Below, one piece after another: positions 41,464 through 49,366 of a stretch of 64,000 nt of DNA. The DNA is taken from the NCBI GenBank assembly GCA_902768435.1, contig CACXLJ010000005.1, forward strand, positions 1 to 64,000, in the 5' to 3' direction. The notes beneath the pieces are model-generated. The model was not told where the DNA came from. It saw nothing but the letters and a program-made list of their open reading frames with translations, and made no database searches. The stretch's first letter is position 1. Each line of letters starts with the position of its first letter. The translations under genes were made by a program, and so were the position numbers. This DNA is from an uncultured Bacteroidales bacterium (lineage in GTDB: Bacteria > Bacteroidota > Bacteroidia > Bacteroidales > Muribaculaceae).

Positions 41464-44052
41464 TTAGTTTTGTGTCTCGGGCTTAGCCTGTTTGCGACGG
41501 CGAATCAACGGCAGTGCAATGGCTGCAGCGGCGAGCAGGAAGATGGCGATGATGGCCACCTTGGCGGCGCCGTCGGAAGAGTGCACTTCGTCGGGGTCGA
41601 ACGAGAAGGTGATGCTATGGTCGCCGGCAGGCACCTGGATGGCACGCAGCACATAGTTGACGCGGCCAATGGGCACTTCCTTGCCATCGACGGTTGCCTT
41701 CCAGCCCCAGGGGAAGTAGATCTCGCTGAAGACTGCTACTCTGTCGCCAGCGCTGTGGCTGTGGTAGGTGAGCAGGTTGGGCTTATAGGATGTCTCGAAG
41801 ATGGTGTCGCCAGCCTCCTTGGGCGTGGCGGTGCCCAGCTGCTTCTGGAACTTGGCCTCGGCCACGGCAACGCGTGCGGCATCGAATTTGTCGAGGAAGC
41901 GCATTTCGGCATTGGCATCTTTCACATAGGTGAGCGTGTCGATAAACCAGGCATTGCCCAATGCACCCGGGTTGGGTTGACAATGCTGGTCATCATAGAT
42001 GATGTACTTGGTGTTGAGCATGTTGAACACCGACTGGTTGTCGAGGTTGAGCTGACCGTTCTTGATGAGCTGGTTCTCGATAAGGTCGTTATAGCGCGTG
42101 AGTTTGGCCGCATGGTAACCGCCCACGGTCTTGTGGAAGTAAGAAGAATTGGGCGACATGAAGCCTGGTGCGTCGAGCACGCGGTAGTTCATGGCGGTGT
42201 CTTGCAGAATGGTCTTGTCGACAGGGCGTTCTTCAAACTTCGTGGTGTTGATGTCGAGTTTGCTGATGAACGAGTTCTGATCAACATAGCGCTTGTTCAC
42301 CGTGTAGAGGTCGATGAGCGCCACAGCAGCGAGGATGAGCGTAATGACCACGGGTTTGGTCTTGAACCAACCCTTGAGATAGGCGTAGATGACGCCAAAG
42401 CCCAGAATAATGAAGATGAGGCTGCGCCAAGCGTCGCTGCTCACGAGCGACATGCGGATGGCGTCGATGTTGGGCTTGAGCGACTGTGTGACTTCGGAGT
42501 TACCCACCTGCTGGTTAATCATGTCGAGGGTCTGCTTGTCGGTGTCGCTGAAGTTGCTGAAGATGCTCGGGAACAGTGCAAACAGCAGGCAGAGCGCAGC
42601 GCAGGCACCAAACGAGATGTAGAGTGCCAGACTGTGCTTCTTGAAGAAATCTTCCTCGGTGAACATCTTGTGAACCGCCAGCACGGCGAGCAACGGAATG
42701 GTGAACTCGGCAATGACGAGGATGCTCGACACGGTGCGGAACTTGTTATAGAGCGGGAAGTGGTCGATGAAGAGGTCGCTGAACCACATCATGTTGTGTC
42801 CCCACGAAAGCAGGATGGCGAGGATGGTGACGATGAGCAGTGCCCACTTGATGGGACCTTTGACCACAATGCATCCCAGAATGAAGAGGGCAAAGAAGAG
42901 GGCGCCCACATAGACGGGGCCGTTGGTGCCCGGCTGGTCGCCGAAGTACTGCGTGAAGAAGGCGAGTGCCTGGTCGTCGATGGGGCCGAACTTACCCTCC
43001 GAGAAGAGTTTGTTGTAGGCCTGCGTCTTGTCGAGGGTGACTCCGTTGTTCACGATTTGCGAGAGGTCGTTCTCGCTCTTGCCAGGCTTCATCGAGGCAC
43101 CACCTTTCACATTGGGCACGAGCAGGGTGAATGTCTCGTCGATGCCGTAACTCCAGTGGGTGATATATTCCTTGTCGAGTCCGTCGTTAGCGGCCTGTGC
43201 CTTTTTGTCCTTGTCGTTGAGCGTGAGTTCGGAGTGTCCGCCACGCATGGTCTCCTTGGCATATTTGGTGCTCAAATAGAGGTTGGGTGCATTGGCAACG
43301 AGTGCCAGACCACCAGCAACTGCCACAGCGGCGGTGGCAATGAGCCATTGCTTGATTTTCTTCTCTTTGAGGGCTTTGCACAGGAAGGCGATGATGAGCG
43401 CTACGATGACAAAGCCGAAGTAGTAACTCATCTGCGGGTGGTTCCACATGAGCTGTAGCGAGCCGAAGAGAGCGGTGACGGCAGCACCTGCCAGATACTT
43501 GCCACGGTAGCACCACACGATGCCCGCAATGGTGGGCGGCACATAGGCGAGGGCAAGCAGTTTCCAGATGTGACCGGCGCCGATGATGATGATGAAATAG
43601 GTTGAGAATGCATACCCGATAGCGCCCAGCACGGCATAGTACCACTTCATCTTGAATGCCATGAGCAGGATGAAGAAACCGAGCATGAGCATGAAGAGCC
43701 AGCTCACGGGTTCGGGAAATCCGAGAATGCGTAGCGAGTAGATGTTGTCGATCCACTTGAGCAGGTTGCTGCTGTCGTACGACGGACTGATCTGGAAGGT
43801 GGGCATACCGCCAAACAGGGCGTTGGTCCATCGTGAAACCTCGCCATTGTTTTCGGCCGAGTAGAGTTTACCCTCTTGGCCGTTGGCCATGCCTTGCATC
43901 ACATCGCCTTGCTGCATGACATCGCCGTGAACATCGTTAGGGTAGAAGTAAATCCACGAGATGGCGATAAAAATGAGAATAGAAAAGACAATACTCAATG
44001 GTTTAGAGTATTTCTTGAAAGTCGAAGCGTTATTTTCGGATTTATTATGCAT
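41464..44052 (-). CDS. YfhO-family multi-spanning membrane protein
   Basis: I start at MHNKSENNAS (44052). The 862 residues form a GT-C-like membrane protein. A first helix (PLSIVFSILIFIAISWIYFY) precedes GDVMQQGDVMQG, then FGGMPTFQI, around a dozen more helices, and a final soluble domain with VFSEIYFPWGWKATVDGKEV and YVLRAIQVPAGDHSITFSF-like residues (LRAIQVPAGDH), the YfhO hallmark. In Gram-positives YfhO glycosylates lipoteichoic acid; the role in Bacteroidales is unknown. Confidence 0.9.
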   Translation of the reverse strand: MHNKSENNASTFKKYSKPLSIVFSILIFIAISWIYFYPNDVHGDVMQQGDVMQGMANGQEGKLYSAENNGEVSRWTNALFGGMPTFQISPSYDSSNLLKWIDNIYSLRILGFPEPVSWLFMLMLGFFILLMAFKMKWYYAVLGAIGYAFSTYFIIIIGAGHIWKLLALAYVPPTIAGIVWCYRGKYLAGAAVTALFGSLQLMWNHPQMSYYFGFVIVALIIAFLCKALKEKKIKQWLIATAAVAVAGGLALVANAPNLYLSTKYAKETMRGGHSELTLNDKDKKAQAANDGLDKEYITHWSYGIDETFTLLVPNVKGGASMKPGKSENDLSQIVNNGVTLDKTQAYNKLFSEGKFGPIDDQALAFFTQYFGDQPGTNGPVYVGALFFALFILGCIVVKGPIKWALLIVTILAILLSWGHNMMWFSDLFIDHFPLYNKFRTVSSILVIAEFTIPLLAVLAVHKMFTEEDFFKKHSLALYISFGACAALCLLFALFPSIFSNFSDTDKQTLDMINQQVGNSEVTQSLKPNIDAIRMSLVSSDAWRSLIFIILGFGVIYAYLKGWFKTKPVVITLILAAVALIDLYTVNKRYVDQNSFISKLDINTTKFEERPVDKTILQDTAMNYRVLDAPGFMSPNSSYFHKTVGGYHAAKLTRYNDLIENQLIKNGQLNLDNQSVFNMLNTKYIIYDDQHCQPNPGALGNAWFIDTLTYVKDANAEMRFLDKFDAARVAVAEAKFQKQLGTATPKEAGDTIFETSYKPNLLTYHSHSAGDRVAVFSEIYFPWGWKATVDGKEVPIGRVNYVLRAIQVPAGDHSITFSFDPDEVHSSDGAAKVAIIAIFLLAAAAIALPLIRRRKQAKPETQN

Positions 44053-44079
44053 AGTAAATAAGTTTTTTAGCAATTTAGG

Positions 44080-44093
44080 GTGTAAAATTACAC
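44080..44093. promoter_or_regulatory. Palindrome GTGTAAAATTACAC in the yfhO-xerD divergent region
   Basis: A 14-base perfect palindrome lies 28 bases upstream of the YfhO start. It contains TAATTTTA on the minus strand, one base off a -7 box, so it may be operator and promoter at once. Confidence 0.35.
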
Positions 44094-44113
44094 AAAAATC
44101 AACAAATAATGCT

Positions 44114-44121
44114 TAGATTTG
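44114..44121 (+). promoter_or_regulatory. Putative -7 box for xerD
   Basis: TAGATTTG fits TAnnTTTG, about 47 bases before ATG 44168. Confidence 0.45.
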
Positions 44122-44167
44122 CTCAAGAAAAGCATTTTAGGCATGTCGTTGCTCTAAAAAATGGCCC

Positions 44168-45091
44168 ATGAGTGCGAAGGCAAAGATAAATGACATACAG
44201 GAAGTGATGGACCGCTTCACGGTGCACCTCACAGTGGAGAAGGGTCTCTCGGCAAACACCGCCGAGGGTTATGTCGACGATGTGCAGAAACTCATCGCCT
44301 ACCTGAACACTGTGGGCATGGGCGTTGAAAACGCGACTGCCGACAACCTAGAGAACTTTGTGTGCACACTGCACGATGTGGGCATACAGCCGCGTTCGCA
44401 GGCACGCATCGTTTCGGGCATCAAGAGTTTTTACCGCTATCTGAAGCTGGAGGGCTATGTCGAGAAGAATCCCACATCGATGCTCACTCGGCCTAAGATT
44501 GGCCGCCACCTGCCCGATGTGCTCACCATAGGCGAAATCGACCGCATGATTGCGTGCATCGACATGAGCAAGCCCGAGGGCATCAGGAACCGTGCCATTG
44601 TGGAGACACTCTACGGCTGCGGGCTGCGTGTGTCGGAGCTGGTGGACCTGCGCTTGAGTGATGTGTACGACGACGAGGAATATGTGATTGTGCACGGCAA
44701 GGGCGACAAGCAGCGGCTGGTGCCCATCTCGCCCGTGGCACTGGAACTGATTTCCAATTATGTGGACCAGGTGCGCTCCATGCTCACTGTGAAGCGCGGA
44801 AGCGAAGATGTGCTGTTCCTGAACCGGCGGGGTGGCAAGATGTCGCGTGTCATGATTTTCTACATCGTGAAAGAACTGTGCGAACTGGCAGGAATACGCA
44901 AACAGGTGAGCCCGCACACGCTGCGGCACTCCTTTGCCACGCACCTGCTCGAGGGTGGTGCCAACCTACGCGCCATTCAGCAGATGCTGGGTCATGAGAG
45001 CATCACCACCACCGAGATTTATGTGCACATCGACCGCACGATGTTGCGCGACGAGATTCTCGCCCACCACCCCCGCAACCAGCGTGGTTAA
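44168..45091 (+). CDS. xerD: Site-specific tyrosine recombinase XerD
   Basis: A 307-residue protein with SAM-like N-terminal and catalytic C-terminal domains. Active-site residues are all visible: Arg154 (CGLRVSELV), Lys178 (HGKGDK), His250 and Arg253 (SPHTLRHSFATHLLEGG), His276 (LGHESI) and Tyr285 (TEIYVHI). XerC/D recombinases resolve chromosome dimers at dif. It is isolated rather than in an integrative element, so a housekeeping role is likely. Confidence 0.94.
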   Translation: MSAKAKINDIQEVMDRFTVHLTVEKGLSANTAEGYVDDVQKLIAYLNTVGMGVENATADNLENFVCTLHDVGIQPRSQARIVSGIKSFYRYLKLEGYVEKNPTSMLTRPKIGRHLPDVLTIGEIDRMIACIDMSKPEGIRNRAIVETLYGCGLRVSELVDLRLSDVYDDEEYVIVHGKGDKQRLVPISPVALELISNYVDQVRSMLTVKRGSEDVLFLNRRGGKMSRVMIFYIVKELCELAGIRKQVSPHTLRHSFATHLLEGGANLRAIQQMLGHESITTTEIYVHIDRTMLRDEILAHHPRNQRG

Positions 45092-45093
45092 AG

Positions 45094-45128
45094 GTTTAGT
45101 GTTGAGGGTTTAGTGTTTAGAGTTTAGA
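45094..45128. repeat. 7-base GTTTAGN array, five units
   Basis: GTTTAGT, GTTGAGG, GTTTAGT, GTTTAGA, GTTTAGA. The second unit links this array to the GTTGAGN/CTCAACC family at 3905 and 5450. Confidence 0.75.
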
Positions 45129-45134
45129 GTGATG

Positions 45135-45159
45135 ATTGCACTGTGATAGTGCAATTTTG
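45135..45159 (+). terminator. Terminator of xerD
   Basis: ATTGCACT and AGTGCAAT form an eight-pair stem around GTGAT, followed by TTTT. Confidence 0.75.
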
Positions 45160-45214
45160 GGGAATTGGGCAGTTTTTTGTGTCTACTATTTGGTGTCGAA
45201 TAGCCACACCTGGT

Positions 45215-45841
45215 TTAGGGTTGGGGCAGGAGGTTGTGGGCATTGGCGGTGACGGTAGTGATGAGGTGCTGGGTGGGGATGCCGCGGGCTTGGGCGATGG
45301 CTTGGGCTACCTGATGGATGGCGGTGGCGGTGTTGTCGTCGGTCTCGATGAGCAGGCGGTCGAGAGGTGTGGCTGCCACGGTGGCGGGGTTGAAGCGGGG
45401 CCCGAAAGAGAGATAGAAACCGGCATCGATGAGTGGCTGTGCCACGCGTGGGTTGCCTCGCATGCCGTGAATGACCCACGGCACCGCGCGTTGTGACTCA
45501 CGCCACGCCTTGAGCACTTGTTGCGAGGTCCTGACCATGTGTATGATGAGAGGTTTGCCGAGTTGCTCGGCCAGCGTGATGTGCTCCTGGAATAGCGATT
45601 GCTGGATGGGGAGCGGAGCGCCACGCAGGGCGTCGAGCCCGGTCTCGCCAATGGCAGCCACCTGCGGGTGGCGGACTGCAGTGTGCAGGGCGTCGAGCAT
45701 GGCGGGTGTGACCTGCTGACTGCGCCAAGGGTGGATGCCCACCGAGTAGCGTTTGCCCTGTTGCGGGTCAAACTCCTGTGGCATGACGCTGATGATGGCC
45801 TCGGTGGCCTGCTGGTTGTGAGTGTGGAAATCGAGAATCAT
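45215..45841 (-). CDS. TatD-family metal-dependent hydrolase, short form
   Basis: I begin at ATG 45841 ([11 protein letters not shown]); the longer frame is a shadow of yidD. Only 208 residues, shorter than the usual 255-265. The first metal motif is degraded from the usual HxH to FHTHN, then AIGETGLD (Glu), LIIHMVR (His), VIHGMRG (His) and IETDDN (Asp) follow. The 3' end of an rnpA-yidD-tatD operon; the start overlaps the yidD stop by four bases. A DNase or deacylase role is inferred from family. Confidence 0.85.
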   Translation of the reverse strand: MILDFHTHNQQATEAIISVMPQEFDPQQGKRYSVGIHPWRSQQVTPAMLDALHTAVRHPQVAAIGETGLDALRGAPLPIQQSLFQEHITLAEQLGKPLIIHMVRTSQQVLKAWRESQRAVPWVIHGMRGNPRVAQPLIDAGFYLSFGPRFNPATVAATPLDRLLIETDDNTATAIHQVAQAIAQARGIPTQHLITTVTANAHNLLPQP

Positions 45842-46101
45842 GGCACTGGATCGTAGCCGCTGCCTCCCCATGGGTGACAGCGAAGAATGCGTTTCACGGC
45901 CAGCCAGAAGCCCTTGAAGGGGCCGTGCTTGCGAATGGCCTCGACGGCATAGTGGCTGCAAGTGGGCTGAAAGCGGCACATGGGCGGGGTGAAGGGCGAG
46001 ATGCACTTCTGATAAAACTTGATGGGGAGAATGAGAATCCACCCGAGAGCCTTGCCCACATATCGGAGGCCGGTTTTCAGTATTTGGACCACCCTGCTCA
46101 T
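45838..46101 (-). CDS. yidD: Membrane protein insertion efficiency factor YidD
   Basis: An 87-residue protein from ATG 46101 ([11 protein letters not shown]). [27 protein letters not shown] is the family signature with its three cysteines, and [12 protein letters not shown] ends it. YidD assists insertion of membrane proteins by YidC and is classically encoded beside rnpA, as here: its ATG overlaps the rnpA stop and its stop overlaps the TatD start. Confidence 0.95.
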   Translation of the reverse strand: MSRVVQILKTGLRYVGKALGWILILPIKFYQKCISPFTPPMCRFQPTCSHYAVEAIRKHGPFKGFWLAVKRILRCHPWGGSGYDPVP

Positions 46102-46490
46102 GATCGTTGGGCATCGTTGGCCATCTTGTCGAGCAGTTGGCACAGGCAGGTGCTGATGGTAGCGAAATCGGCCGGTTGATTGGAGAGGTACACCAAGGCG
46201 ATGTCGGCAGTTTTGCCGCTGGCCTCGAGGGCGGGGAACAGGCGGTGGCGGTTGAGGCGATAGGCCTCACGAATGCGTCGGCGCATGAGCACACGGCCCA
46301 CAGCGTGGCGAATCTTCTTCTTGGGCACGGTGATCATGAAGCGTGCTTGCGGTTCGCCGGGATTGGCTGGCTGCAGGTGGTAGACGGCTCGCAGCGGATA
46401 GGCAATAGCCGAGTGGCCCTTGCTGAAAAGGGCGTCGATGGCCTTGCTGCTGCACAGGCGCTGATTCTTGGGAAGAGCGAGCGGCTTCAT
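46098..46490 (-). CDS. rnpA: Ribonuclease P protein component
   Basis: A 130-residue basic protein of family length. [16 protein letters not shown] opens the fold, [22 protein letters not shown] is the conserved RNA-binding RNR motif region, and [11 protein letters not shown] the later strand. It binds the RNase P RNA and helps remove tRNA 5' leaders. First gene of rnpA-yidD-tatD, with a near-consensus promoter. Confidence 0.95.
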   Translation of the reverse strand: MKPLALPKNQRLCSSKAIDALFSKGHSAIAYPLRAVYHLQPANPGEPQARFMITVPKKKIRHAVGRVLMRRRIREAYRLNRHRLFPALEASGKTADIALVYLSNQPADFATISTCLCQLLDKMANDAQRS

Positions 46491-46512
46491 GCGTTTTGTT
46501 GCTTAGAATGCA

Positions 46513-46545
46513 CAAAGTTACAAAAAAATGGTCATGATGTGCAAA
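46513..46545 (-). promoter_or_regulatory. Promoter of rnpA-yidD-tatD
   Basis: On the minus strand, TTTG (46545-46542), 21 bases, then TAACTTTG (46520-46513), 22 bases before the rnpA ATG. Confidence 0.68.
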
Positions 46546-46559
46546 AATGGGTAATAAAA

Positions 46560-46591
46560 CACAAGGTTCTGTCAGCGAGCAGAACCTTGTG
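46560..46591 (-). terminator. Terminator of the hemD-like gene
   Basis: CACAAGGTTCTG pairs exactly with CAGAACCTTGTG around an eight-base loop; the minus strand continues TTTTATT. Confidence 0.82.
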
Positions 46592-46619
46592 GAAGGTATC
46601 AGAAGGAAAAATATACTTC

Positions 46620-47720
46620 TTACTTCTGGGCGGCCTTCTTGGCGGCGCGTGTAGCGGCGGCCTTCTTGGCAGCCTCGCTGCGCTTGCGCGCTTTCTCGGC
46701 CTCGATGGCACGCTTTGCGGCGCGTGTGGCGGCAGCCTTCTTGGCGGCCTCGCTGCGCTTGCGTGCTTTCTCTTCGGCAGCACGGCGCTCGGCCTCGGCC
46801 TTCTCGGCGGCAATGCGCTCGGCCTCGGCACGCTTGGCAGCACGGGTGGCAGCGGCCTTCTTGGCGGCCTCGCTGCGGCGTTTAGCTATTTGTGCCTCGG
46901 TGAGTTTCTTGGCAGCCTTCTTGGCGGGCGAAGTTTTCTTGGCGGGCTTCTTGGTGTCGGCTGTGAGTTGCCTCATCTCTTCGCGCTGCACCTTGGCAAG
47001 ATACATGTCGATAGCGGCAGGCATCGATGGCGCCTTGGGCGATGTGGTGATGTCGAGCCTGAAACCGTGGCTCTTGATTTCCTCCACCGTCTTGGGTCCC
47101 ATTCCGCCCAGCGCGATGTCGCCCTGCACAAAGTCGGGGAAGTTCGACATCAGGGCCCTGATGCCCGAGGGAGTGAAGAGGATGATCATGTCGTAGTCGA
47201 AGGGTTCACCTGGCTGGAAATCGTTGCTCACGGTGCGGTACATGATGGCCGGCGTGTACTTGATTTGGTGCTCATCGATGAGCGAGGCCTTGGTGTCGTG
47301 CACATCGCTCATGGGGAAGATGAATTTCTCCTTCTTGTGCTTCTCGATGAGGGTGATGAGTTCTTCGACTTTGCCGTTTTCGCTATAGAATATTTTGCGT
47401 TTGCGGTACTGGATGTACTTTTGCAGATAATGTGCTACGGTCTGGCTCAGGCAGAAGTACTTCATAGTGTCGGGCACATCGAAGCGCAGTTCCTTAGCAA
47501 GACGGAAGTAGTGGTCCACCGCTGTTCGAGCAGTGAATATGACAGCAGTAAAATCGGCAGGATTCACCTTGAATTTTCGGAATTCCTTAGACGAAAGTCC
47601 TTCAACTTTGATGAAAGGACGGAAAACAACAGTCACCCCGTATTTGCTTTCGAGGTCGTAGTAGGGCGACTTTTCAGAGGTCGGTTTGGGTTGGGAAACC
47701 AGAATTTTGCTTATTTTCAC
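46620..47720 (-). CDS. hemD: Uroporphyrinogen-III synthase-like protein with histone-H1-like C-terminal tail
   Basis: Residues 1-245 have the HemD fold: two alternating alpha/beta lobes with ILVSQPKP, AVIFTARTAVDHYF, FIFPMSDVHDTKASLID and MIILFTPSGIRALMSNFP. This would cyclise hydroxymethylbilane in haem synthesis. Residues 251-366 are almost entirely Ala, Lys, Arg and Glu. The 15-mer RSEAAKKAAATRAAK occurs three times exactly (about 282, 322 and 347), with KKPAKKTSPAKKAAKK before them. Such a tail is foreign to HemD and resembles histone H1 or Hc1. The -7 box TACCTTTG lies at 47819-47812 inside the end of the upstream gene. No other hem genes are adjacent, so a non-haem role is possible. Confidence 0.85.
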   Translation of the reverse strand: MKISKILVSQPKPTSEKSPYYDLESKYGVTVVFRPFIKVEGLSSKEFRKFKVNPADFTAVIFTARTAVDHYFRLAKELRFDVPDTMKYFCLSQTVAHYLQKYIQYRKRKIFYSENGKVEELITLIEKHKKEKFIFPMSDVHDTKASLIDEHQIKYTPAIMYRTVSNDFQPGEPFDYDMIILFTPSGIRALMSNFPDFVQGDIALGGMGPKTVEEIKSHGFRLDITTSPKAPSMPAAIDMYLAKVQREEMRQLTADTKKPAKKTSPAKKAAKKLTEAQIAKRRSEAAKKAAATRAAKRAEAERIAAEKAEAERRAAEEKARKRSEAAKKAAATRAAKRAIEAEKARKRSEAAKKAAATRAAKKAAQK

Positions 47721-47732
47721 GCTTTACTATAG

Positions 47733-48611
47733 TTAGATAATATCTTGTAAAATAGTACATAAGAAAATTGTACCGACACAAAACAGGATGGGGGGTACAA
47801 TTTCGGCGCTGCAAAGGTACAAAATAAAATAAATAGTAGATGACAAATTGTTGAAAAAAATTCTAAAACCTTTGCAAATAAACACGATGCGCGCCGAAAA
47901 ATATAGTAAAACTGCCAAGATGAGCATAAAATTGACAGTGTTATCAAACACGAGCATGATGCAGACGATGGGAAACAGCAGCAGACCGAGCAGCGATTGC
48001 GACGCCTTGAATCCGTTGAGCCAAAGGGTGGTGTTGACCTTGTCGCTGAAAACATATCCCAGCAACTTGAACAGGACAATCTGCAGCAGGTAGAAGAGCA
48101 GCGCCAGCCCCGAGAAGATGCCAATGTGCAGGAACACATGCTGGTGCATGAAGGGCGAGAGACTGGGCTGCCAGCGGCTCACTGCAAAGAAGATGGTGAT
48201 GCCCATCATGATGCATGTGTTGAAGATGAGTGCGCTCATCATGCGGGTCTCGTTCAGGGTGTGGTCGTAGAACACATTCTCGCGCTTGCGCGTGGAGAAC
48301 ATGTTGTGGAAGAAGTGCTCAATGTACTTGTAGCCCGACTTGTAGCTAACCGTGATGAGAAAGGCGCTGAGCAGCATGAGCCCCATGGTGCCGGTGCTGC
48401 GCAAGGGCGACTCGACATTGGGCTTGCTGGCTTGTTGCTCGGGCATGGGCATGACGGGCAATGAGTTGAGCGCGTTGCTGTGCAGCGTGTCGATGCCAGC
48501 GTGTTGCGTGGGGAACGCGTCGGCATATTGCGGTGCATAGTAGGCATTGGCCGAGTCGGTTGTGGTCGAGTCGACGGGTGCTGGCTGGCTATGTGGTGCT
48601 GCGTTTGGCAT
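47733..48611 (-). CDS. DUF4271 integral membrane protein
   Basis: A 292-residue protein. The first 85 residues are a soluble, Pro/Gln/Ser-rich segment of low complexity. Six or seven membrane helices follow, with YKSGYKYIEHFFHNMF, ENVFYDHTLNETRMM and FLHIGIFSGLALLFYLLQI as family segments. DUF4271 is confined to Bacteroidetes and usually lies next to hemD, as it does here (12 bases apart). Its function is unknown; the constant pairing suggests a shared envelope or haem-related task. Confidence 0.88.
   Translation of the reverse strand: MPNAAPHSQPAPVDSTTTDSANAYYAPQYADAFPTQHAGIDTLHSNALNSLPVMPMPEQQASKPNVESPLRSTGTMGLMLLSAFLITVSYKSGYKYIEHFFHNMFSTRKRENVFYDHTLNETRMMSALIFNTCIMMGITIFFAVSRWQPSLSPFMHQHVFLHIGIFSGLALLFYLLQIVLFKLLGYVFSDKVNTTLWLNGFKASQSLLGLLLFPIVCIMLVFDNTVNFMLILAVLLYFSARIVFICKGFRIFFNNLSSTIYFILYLCSAEIVPPILFCVGTIFLCTILQDII
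47812..47819 (-). promoter_or_regulatory. Putative internal -7 box for the hemD-like gene
   Basis: The minus strand reads TACCTTTG about 90 bases before the hemD ATG, within the last codons of the DUF4271 gene. TTTG lies 24 bases upstream, longer than ideal. Confidence 0.4.
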
Positions 48612-48623
48612 AGTGTGTGAGTG

Positions 48624-49238
48624 CTAATACTTGTTTTCGGCTGGACCAACTCCCTGCGTCATGGCATCCTCGATGCAGCTGATGACATCGGCGGGGTTGT
48701 CGACGACATTCCACAGCGAGCCGTGTGACAGCTTCATGAAACCCTCTTTGATGGCCTGCTCCACCATGTGGATGAGCGGGTAGTAGTAGTTGCGCGTGTT
48801 GAGCACCACGAGGGGCTTGGCGTGCAGGTTGAGCTGCCGCCAGGTGAAGATTTCGAGCAGTTCCTCGAGGGTGCCGCAGCCGCCGGGGAGCGCCACAAAG
48901 GCATCGGCGAGGTTGGCAAGCGTCTGCTTGCGCTCGTGCATGTCGGGGGTGATGATGGTTGAGGAGAGGCGGTCGTATTGCCAGTTGTTGTCGACCATGA
49001 ATTTGGGGATAACGCCAATGGCAGTGCCGCCGCTGTCGAGCGTGCCGTCGCTCACGGCGCGCATGAGGCCCTCGCGGCCAGCCCCGTTGAGGCAGGTCCA
49101 ACCTTTTTGCCCAATGAGCGAGCCCAGTTCGTAGGCCTGCTGGGCGAAGTCGGGGTGTATGTTGCCGCTCGAAGCGCCAAAGACGCACACCTTGAGCGCA
49201 TCGTCGTCGGGAATCATATAGTCGATATCATCGTTCAT
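48624..49238 (-). CDS. LOG-family nucleoside 5'-monophosphate phosphoribohydrolase
   Basis: A 204-residue protein. The LOG motif PGGCGTLEELLEIFTW is near residue 120 and GAGREGLMRAVSDG is the upstream conserved block. VCVFGASSGN opens the fold. Family members release adenine-type bases from nucleotides (cytokinin activation in plants); the bacterial physiological substrate is uncertain. ATG 49238 lies only six bases after a -7 box, so the message may be leaderless. Confidence 0.9.
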   Translation of the reverse strand: MNDDIDYMIPDDDALKVCVFGASSGNIHPDFAQQAYELGSLIGQKGWTCLNGAGREGLMRAVSDGTLDSGGTAIGVIPKFMVDNNWQYDRLSSTIITPDMHERKQTLANLADAFVALPGGCGTLEELLEIFTWRQLNLHAKPLVVLNTRNYYYPLIHMVEQAIKEGFMKLSHGSLWNVVDNPADVISCIEDAMTQGVGPAENKY

Positions 49239-49243
49239 GGGTG

Positions 49244-49251
49244 CAAAGTTA
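49244..49251 (-). promoter_or_regulatory. -7 box almost touching the LOG gene start
   Basis: The minus strand reads TAACTTTG. With the usual spacing the transcript would begin at the A of the ATG. Confidence 0.5.
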
Positions 49252-49293
49252 CGATTTTGTTTTGGATTATATATAAAAAGGTGGTGATGAAAA

Positions 49294-49325
49294 AGAGGGT
49301 GGGCCCGAAACGGGGTCCACCCTCT
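49294..49325 (-). terminator. Terminator of the susC-susD operon
   Basis: AGAGGGTGGGCCC pairs with the GGGGTCCACCCTCT arm, giving more than ten pairs, followed on the minus strand by TTTTTC. Confidence 0.82.
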
Positions 49326-49366
49326 AATGAAATGTTATTTATAGATTATAGTAGATCTCAGGAGTT

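Noticed and set aside
40723..43458. Long plus-strand open frame antisense to YfhO (691 codons)
   Set aside because: It is the antisense shadow of a GC-rich gene; the minus-strand product has clear membrane topology and family motifs.
44168..45091. XerD-like recombinase as an integrase of a mobile element
   Set aside because: No attachment-site repeats, relaxase or cargo flank it, and the sequence is that of housekeeping XerD.
45094..45128. Telomere-like sequence
   Set aside because: GTTTAGG-type heptamers resemble plant telomeres, but the array is five units long, degenerate and internal to a bacterial contig.
45842..46294. N-terminal extension of the TatD-like protein
   Set aside because: It overlaps yidD and rnpA in another frame and has no family similarity.
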